This document shows positions 6,528 to 9,054 of a DNA stretch of 9,054 nucleotides, one piece after another. The notes beneath the pieces are model-generated. The model saw only the letters and a list, made by a program, of their open reading frames with translations, was not told the origin of the DNA and searched no databases. The DNA is from Elusimicrobia bacterium CG03_land_8_20_14_0_80_50_18 (lineage in GTDB: Bacteria > CG03): contig PEUP01000084.1 in assembly GCA_002780705.1 (NCBI GenBank), positions 1 to 9,054 on the forward strand. Direction: 5' to 3'. Position 1 is the first letter of the stretch, and every line of letters starts with the position of its first letter. The translations under genes and the position numbers were made by a program.

Positions 6528-6550
6528 GCGAGGTTAAAACCTCGCACCAC
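6528..6550 (-). repeat. REP-like hairpin, class G, inverted relative to class F
   Basis: On the minus strand: head GTGG, T, stem GCGAGG, TTTTAA, stem CCTCGC. It faces away from the class F element 12 bp to its left, making a two-element mosaic like the BIMEs of enterobacteria. Stem bases differ from class F in matching pairs. Confidence 0.7.
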
Positions 6551-6633
6551 ATGCCCAACACACATTTTATATTGTAAATGCTCACAGTATGAATAATCCA
6601 GATTAGAGCGGACTCATGAATAAAATGTTAACG

Positions 6634-6657
6634 GCAGGGCTGTTCTGCATGGCGTTT
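6634..6657 (+). repeat. 24-bp dispersed direct repeat, copy 2
   Basis: Identical to 5487-5510, same orientation. Here it lies in the signal-peptide-like frame and is followed, 28 bp later, by a class A hairpin. Confidence 0.85.
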
Positions 6658-6662
6658 TGTAT

Positions 6663-6678
6663 CTTGTCAAGCGCGGAC
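6663..6678. repeat. 16-bp dispersed direct repeat, copy 2
   Basis: Identical to 4889-4904. It lies between the 24-bp repeat and the class A hairpin. Confidence 0.5.
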
Positions 6679-6685
6679 CAGCTTC

Positions 6686-6709
6686 GTAGCCGCAGACCCT
6701 CGGTCTGCC
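6686..6709 (+). repeat. REP-like hairpin, class A, right copy
   Basis: Head GTAG (6686-6689), CC, stem GCAGACC, loop CTC, stem GGTCTGC. A perfect 24-bp inverted copy of 5531-5554; the two bracket the toxin-antitoxin genes with their heads facing inward. Confidence 0.8.
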
Positions 6710-6750
6710 CTCACTTTTATGCTAAAATTTCAGTTATCCGCCCTGAAGTT

Positions 6751-7257
6751 TCAGTTTTTGGCGCGCCCCGGCACTGAAGTCAGCATAACGCATTTGACCC
6801 TGTCCACGCCTTCCACATCGTAACTCTGGCCGAAGAAAATTTTCACATCCGCCGATAATCTCGTTTTCAAAAAATCCATAGCCGTCACCATAGCGTAGAA
6901 GGTGATGTCTTTACTGCAGGCAAAATGCAGAAAGAGAAATTCGCTTGTTTCATCCGCCCGGCCTCCGGCCTTAATCAGCGAGAAAAGCGCGCCCCGCGCG
7001 GCGTCCATAGCGTTATTTTTCCCCGAACCCTCGCCGTAACCCGCGAATAAATGTTTGTCTTTTGTCAACGCTTCGTCCAGATCCTCAAAGTATATGGTGA
7101 TTCTATTCTGCGTGTTGAAAACTGACAACAGCATTTTTTCAACCGCCGGCCTGTTATCTTTCAGACACACAACAACCACTCCGGCGTTTTTTTCCGAATC
7201 AGTGCCTACAACTTTCCCTCCGTCTCTCTTCAAAAACAGTTTCTGCGTCATTATCAT
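6751..7257 (-). CDS. Stand-alone FtsZ C-terminal-domain-like protein
   Basis: A 168-residue protein of which about residues 50-162 resemble the second (C-terminal) domain of FtsZ and not the GTP-binding domain. Matching blocks are YFEDLDEAL (56-64; cf. the DFADV region of the FtsZ T7 loop), LFAGYGEGSGKNNAMDAARGA (70-90; cf. MGxGxASGxxRAxxAA), FLFLHFACSKDITFYAM (107-123; cf. the GVLxNITxGxDLxLxE strand) and VKIFFGQSYDVEGVDRVKCVML (138-159; cf. the xVIxGxxxDxxxxDxxRVTVIAT strand). The N-terminal 50 residues hold a strand (GVVVVCL) and a helix but no GGGTGTG tubulin signature. In the T7 loop only the second Asp (D59) is kept; the Asn and first Asp are Thr and Tyr. The start is chosen because GGGAGG ends six bases before it. 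Function is unknown; it may bind FtsZ or be a decayed relative. Confidence 0.6.
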   Translation of the reverse strand: MIMTQKLFLKRDGGKVVGTDSEKNAGVVVVCLKDNRPAVEKMLLSVFNTQNRITIYFEDLDEALTKDKHLFAGYGEGSGKNNAMDAARGALFSLIKAGGRADETSEFLFLHFACSKDITFYAMVTAMDFLKTRLSADVKIFFGQSYDVEGVDRVKCVMLTSVPGRAKN

Positions 7258-7263
7258 AAACAT

Positions 7264-7282
7264 CCTCCCGTGATTGTTTATA
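7264..7282 (-). promoter_or_regulatory. Ribosome site and possible -10 box of the FtsZ-like gene
   Basis: On the minus strand, TATAAA (7282-7277) precedes GGGAGG (7269-7264), and the ATG at 7257 follows after six bases. GGGAGG decides between several closely spaced ATGs. No convincing -35 box is seen at 16-18 bp, so the promoter part is tentative. Confidence 0.45.
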
Positions 7283-7329
7283 CGCAAGCGGCGTGAAATA
7301 ATTTGATTCAGGATTACTCGGAGTTAGGA

Positions 7330-7354
7330 GGCGGGATGGCAATCCCGCGGCTAC
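7330..7354 (-). repeat. REP-like hairpin, class B, left copy
   Basis: Minus strand: head GTAG, CC, stem GCGGGAT, loop TGCC, stem ATCCCGC, C. It matches 8954-8978 as an inverted repeat over 25 bp with one mismatch, in the loop. Confidence 0.8.
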
Positions 7355-7371
7355 GAGAATCAATAATACGA

Positions 7372-7396
7372 GGCGGCACAGTAATGCCGCAGCTAC
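7372..7396 (-). repeat. REP-like hairpin, class C
   Basis: Minus strand: head GTAG, CT, stem GCGGCA, loop TTACTG, stem TGCCGC, C. Same layout and spacing as class B with different stem bases. A shorter similar scrap (CACGGCAGTTAC) follows at about 7406-7417. Confidence 0.7.
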
Positions 7397-7426
7397 GAGA
7401 GTCAACACGGCAGTTACAATAAGTCA

Positions 7427-7482
7427 CGAAAGTCAACCCCTGTCACCATTTATGCGAAAGTCAACCCCTGTCACCACTTATG
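7427..7482. repeat. 28-bp direct tandem repeat, two units
   Basis: Two adjacent 28-bp units (7427-7454 and 7455-7482), each containing AAGTCAACCCCTGTCACCA, differ at one base. They lie between the class C hairpin and the ankyrin gene. I do not recognise the unit. It could be a regulator site array, or scar sequence from a lost element. Confidence 0.75.
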
Positions 7483-7518
7483 AAAGATTTTCGGAGGAAT
7501 TGCGTCTATGCTAATGAA

Positions 7519-7529
7519 AGGGGAGGTGA
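7519..7529 (+). promoter_or_regulatory. Very strong ribosome binding site of the ankyrin gene
   Basis: GGGGAGGTGAT is almost fully complementary to the 16S rRNA tail, with GGAGG eight bases before ATG 7535. This is the strongest such site in the window and predicts high translation. Confidence 0.75.
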
Positions 7530-7534
7530 TTTAA

Positions 7535-8284
7535 ATGAGTAAAGTTTTTGGAGCGGAGATTGCGGGCGCGTTGTTTTTTGTTTTGCTGATTTTCGCTTGC
7601 GCCGCAAATGCGGAAGCCCGGCGCACACCGGCGCTTTTCGTGCCCTCGCCGGATGGCCGCACAGAAACAGCATCCGCGCTCATAAGAGCGGGCGCTGTTG
7701 CCGCCAATAAAAAAACGATGCTTTTCGCGGCGTCGTATAAGGGATACACAGAAATATTACCCATGCTCATTGAAATTGGCGCCGATGTTAATGCGAAAGG
7801 CAAAGATGGCGTAACGGCGCTTATGTATGCGGCGGGGAATGGCCACGCAGAAACAGTATGCACCCTCATAAAAGCGGGCGCGGATATCAATGCGAAAAAT
7901 GCAAAAGGCATAACGGCGATTATGTATGCGGCGGGGAAAGGGCACGCAGAAACAGTATCCGTACTCATAAAAGCGGGCGCGGATATCAATGCGAAAAATG
8001 CAAAAGCCATGACGGCGCTTATATTTGCGTCGGGGGCAGGGCACACCGAAACAGTATCCGCGCTCATAAAAGCGGGCGCGGATATCAATGCGAAAAATGT
8101 ATATGACATGACGGCGCTTATGTCGGCGACGCTGCAAGGTCACGCAGAAACGGTATCCGCTCTCATAAAAGCGGGCGTTGATATTAATCCGAAAGGGATG
8201 TATGGCTGGACGGCATTAGAAATCGCGCAAGTTAGCGGGTATCAGCAGATGGTAGATTTGCTTAAAAAGCACGGAGCAAGATAA
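7535..8284 (+). CDS. Exported ankyrin-repeat protein
   Basis: A 249-residue protein of ankyrin repeats, which generally bind other proteins. Residues 1-26 look like a signal peptide: a short start, hydrophobic core GALFFVLLIFACA and an ANA cleavage site before EARR. After a divergent first repeat (about 44-58), repeats of 33 residues begin near 59, 91, 124, 157, 190 and 223, most with the pattern TALMYAAGxGHAETVxxLIKAGADINAKN. The last (WTALEIAQVSGYQQMVDLLKKHG) looks like a capping repeat. The middle units are nearly identical at DNA level, indicating recent duplication. It is the first gene of a tight pair with the unknown gene 4 bp downstream, and the region is bracketed by inverted class B hairpins. 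Periplasmic or secreted location is inferred from the signal peptide; the partner is unknown. Confidence 0.88.
   Translation: MSKVFGAEIAGALFFVLLIFACAANAEARRTPALFVPSPDGRTETASALIRAGAVAANKKTMLFAASYKGYTEILPMLIEIGADVNAKGKDGVTALMYAAGNGHAETVCTLIKAGADINAKNAKGITAIMYAAGKGHAETVSVLIKAGADINAKNAKAMTALIFASGAGHTETVSALIKAGADINAKNVYDMTALMSATLQGHAETVSALIKAGVDINPKGMYGWTALEIAQVSGYQQMVDLLKKHGAR
7811..8206 (+). repeat. Four 99-bp tandem units within the ankyrin gene
   Basis: Units begin at 7811, 7910, 8009 and 8108, each starting near ACGGCG and containing a closely matching stretch such as CATAAAAGCGGGCG. A fifth, diverged unit starts at 8207. Units 2 and 3 are the most alike. Such an array can gain or lose repeats by recombination or slippage without shifting frame. 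Confidence 0.85.
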
Positions 8285-8288
8285 GAGC

Positions 8289-8861
8289 ATGTATAAAATA
8301 TCCGACGCTGTGAAAGAAGCGGTTGATTCATTGACTGCGCCTCAGTCCTGTGCGCTCAGGACGATTGTCCAGGAGAGAGCTGATTTACACCCATATTTAC
8401 AAAGCAATATGTTTTTGAAAGCTGATGACGCAGTTATACAATCATGGCCTGAAAAATGTCCTGTAATAAGCAGGGCGGGGGCGCTTCAAGTGGATGGTTG
8501 TGTTGTCGTTATTACTTTGAACAGGTTTCCTGAGCCGTATCCTTTGCTCTTTGAAAACTATTGGAATTATTGGGCGTCGTCCGAATATCAGCAGATGTTT
8601 GATGATATGAGCGTGCAGGACTCAATCAAATTTGTTTTATTTGGGGCTGATTCCAAGGATGTATTAAGGGTTGTGGAAACGCCGAACGCTTTTAAGGATT
8701 TTTTTAAAAGAGCAATGAATATCATGCCGAATCAAAAAGAGTGGAGTTTTGATGAATTTAATGCCGCAAAAGATAAAATTTTGCGAACATATTCTTTGCA
8801 GGCACTTTGGAATAAATTTGCTGAAGGGGAAACTGAAGCGGGAGGAATTTTTTATGGCTGA
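8289..8861 (+). CDS. Unrecognised 190-residue protein downstream of the ankyrin gene
   Basis: I do not recognise this family. The protein has 190 residues with no signal peptide or membrane segment, so it is probably cytoplasmic. It is rich in aromatic residues in the middle (LFENYWNYWASSEYQQMF, about 90-107) and looks mixed alpha/beta: a strand-like CVVVITLNRF near 71-80, then FVLFGADSKDVLRVVE near 114-129, and a helical, charged C-terminal third. It starts 4 bp after the ankyrin stop, with only a weak ribosome site (GGAG 12 bases upstream), so it probably depends on translation of the ankyrin gene. Its base composition is more AT-rich than the ankyrin gene. Its end overlaps the following ankyrin remnant by 8 bp. 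It could be an effector, an immunity-type partner or something unrelated; nothing in the sequence decides. Confidence 0.65.
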   Translation: MYKISDAVKEAVDSLTAPQSCALRTIVQERADLHPYLQSNMFLKADDAVIQSWPEKCPVISRAGALQVDGCVVVITLNRFPEPYPLLFENYWNYWASSEYQQMFDDMSVQDSIKFVLFGADSKDVLRVVETPNAFKDFFKRAMNIMPNQKEWSFDEFNAAKDKILRTYSLQALWNKFAEGETEAGGIFYG

Positions 8862-8946
8862 TGGGAATGCGAAAGAGGTAAATGGCGTGCCGGCGCTCTG
8901 GTTGGCGCTGGAGAAAGGGCACACAGAAATAGCTATAAGGCAATAA
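8854..8946 (+). pseudogene. Truncated ankyrin-repeat gene remnant
   Basis: A 30-codon frame reads MADGNAKEVNGVPALWLAL and then EKGHTEIAIRQ, which is one ankyrin repeat (compare GADVNAKGKDGVTALMYAAGNGHAETV in the upstream protein). GGAGGA lies seven bases before the ATG, and the ATG overlaps the previous gene's stop by 8 bp, so it was probably a translated, coupled gene. It ends after the first helix-loop-helix of the repeat, and a class B hairpin begins 8 bp after the stop (8954). I infer that a longer ankyrin gene was cut here. The short product is unlikely to fold alone. Confidence 0.6.
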
Positions 8947-8953
8947 AAAAAGT

Positions 8954-8978
8954 GTAGCCGCGGGATTGCTATCCCGCC
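8954..8978 (+). repeat. REP-like hairpin, class B, right copy
   Basis: Head GTAG (8954-8957), CC, stem GCGGGAT, loop TGCT, stem ATCCCGC, C. Inverted partner of 7330-7354 with one loop mismatch; heads of the two face each other across the ankyrin region. Confidence 0.8.
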
Positions 8979-8984
8979 ATAAAA

Positions 8985-9009
8985 GGCCGCATATCAATGC
9001 GACAGCTAC
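8985..9009 (-). repeat. REP-like hairpin, class D
   Basis: Minus strand: head GTAG, CT, then stem GTCGCAT, loop TGAT, stem ATGCGGC (one G-T pair). Spacing from head to stem is the same as in classes B and C. Confidence 0.65.
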
Positions 9010-9016
9010 AATCTAT

Positions 9017-9039
9017 CGGGACAGGAATATCCCTCCTAC
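9017..9039 (-). repeat. REP-like hairpin, class E
   Basis: Minus strand: head GTAG, GA, then GGGATATTCCTGTCCC, an imperfect inverted repeat (GGGA with TCCC). It is the third hairpin in a row at the right edge and close to the window end. Confidence 0.55.
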
Positions 9040-9054
9040 AACAATTCCAACAAT

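Larger units (their letters stand above)
6616..6777 (+). pseudogene. Possible remnant of an exported-protein gene (signal peptide only)
   Basis: A 53-codon frame begins MNKMLTAGLFCMAFCILSSADQ, which reads as a signal peptide: a lysine near the start, a hydrophobic core at about 5-17, and a small-residue cleavage region (LSSA, then DQ). From codon 24 the frame enters a REP-like hairpin (6686-6709), and the rest is translated repeat and the antisense end of the neighbouring minus-strand gene. I infer that the original gene was cut by the repeat, leaving only its export signal. The ribosome site is weak. The signal-peptide segment contains both the 24-bp and 16-bp dispersed repeats, so it could instead be non-coding repeat DNA that happens to be open. 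Low confidence as a gene. Confidence 0.3.

Noticed and set aside
7427..7482. Possible CRISPR repeats
   Set aside because: The two 28-bp units are directly adjacent with no spacer, and no cas gene is nearby.
7858..8106. Plus-strand frame with repeated HKSGRGYQCEKC resembling zinc-finger repeats
   Set aside because: It is a shifted-frame reading of the ankyrin repeats; the Cys/His pattern arises from the repeat DNA, and it lies wholly inside a well-supported gene.
7531..8109. Long minus-strand frame of 192 codons opposite the ankyrin gene
   Set aside because: Its repeated peptide pattern is only the antisense shadow of the 99-bp ankyrin units, and it has no ribosome site or family match.

Overview
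The window looks like chromosome from an uncultured diderm bacterium. The left half is GC-rich, freely uses ATA (Ile) and AGG (Arg) codons, and encodes a LolCD-type lipoprotein export pair, which implies an outer membrane. I cannot fix the phylum; an Elusimicrobiota- or Omnitrophota-like lineage is only a guess. No rRNA, tRNA, CRISPR array or complete insertion sequence was seen.

Bases 1-3894 hold a compact forward operon: the 3' part of lysS (class II lysyl-tRNA synthetase), a LolC/E-type permease, a LolD-type ATPase, an ADP-ribosylglycohydrolase and a DEDDh 3'-5' exonuclease. Junctions overlap or are a few bases apart. A convergent gene (3933-4844, minus) encodes a membrane-anchored DUF4349 protein with a credible promoter and a strong ribosome binding site.

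From about 4845 onward the window is accessory sequence. A DUF1016 (YhcG-like) gene is cut off after 118 codons. It is followed by an AT-rich RHH/PIN toxin-antitoxin pair with its own promoter and a palindromic operator. Next come a second, much shorter DUF1016 remnant, a cluster of hairpin repeats and a signal-peptide-like gene fragment. On the minus strand at 6751-7257 is a small gene whose product resembles only the C-terminal domain of FtsZ, with no GTPase domain. The right end carries an exported ankyrin-repeat protein built from near-identical 99-bp units, an unrecognised 190-aa gene 4 bp downstream, and a truncated ankyrin remnant overlapping that gene.

The unifying feature of the right half is a family of short hairpins with a GTAG (or GTGG) head followed by an inverted repeat of varying sequence. 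This is the architecture of REP elements moved by RAYT (TnpA_REP) transposases. Two classes occur as inverted pairs. One 24-bp perfect pair brackets the toxin-antitoxin region (5531-5554 and 6686-6709). One 25-bp pair with a single mismatch brackets the ankyrin region (7330-7354 and 8954-8978). In both pairs the GTAG heads face inward. Several gene remnants end at or within a few tens of bases of a repeat, suggesting these elements are linked to the rearrangement and decay seen here. No RAYT gene is present in the window.
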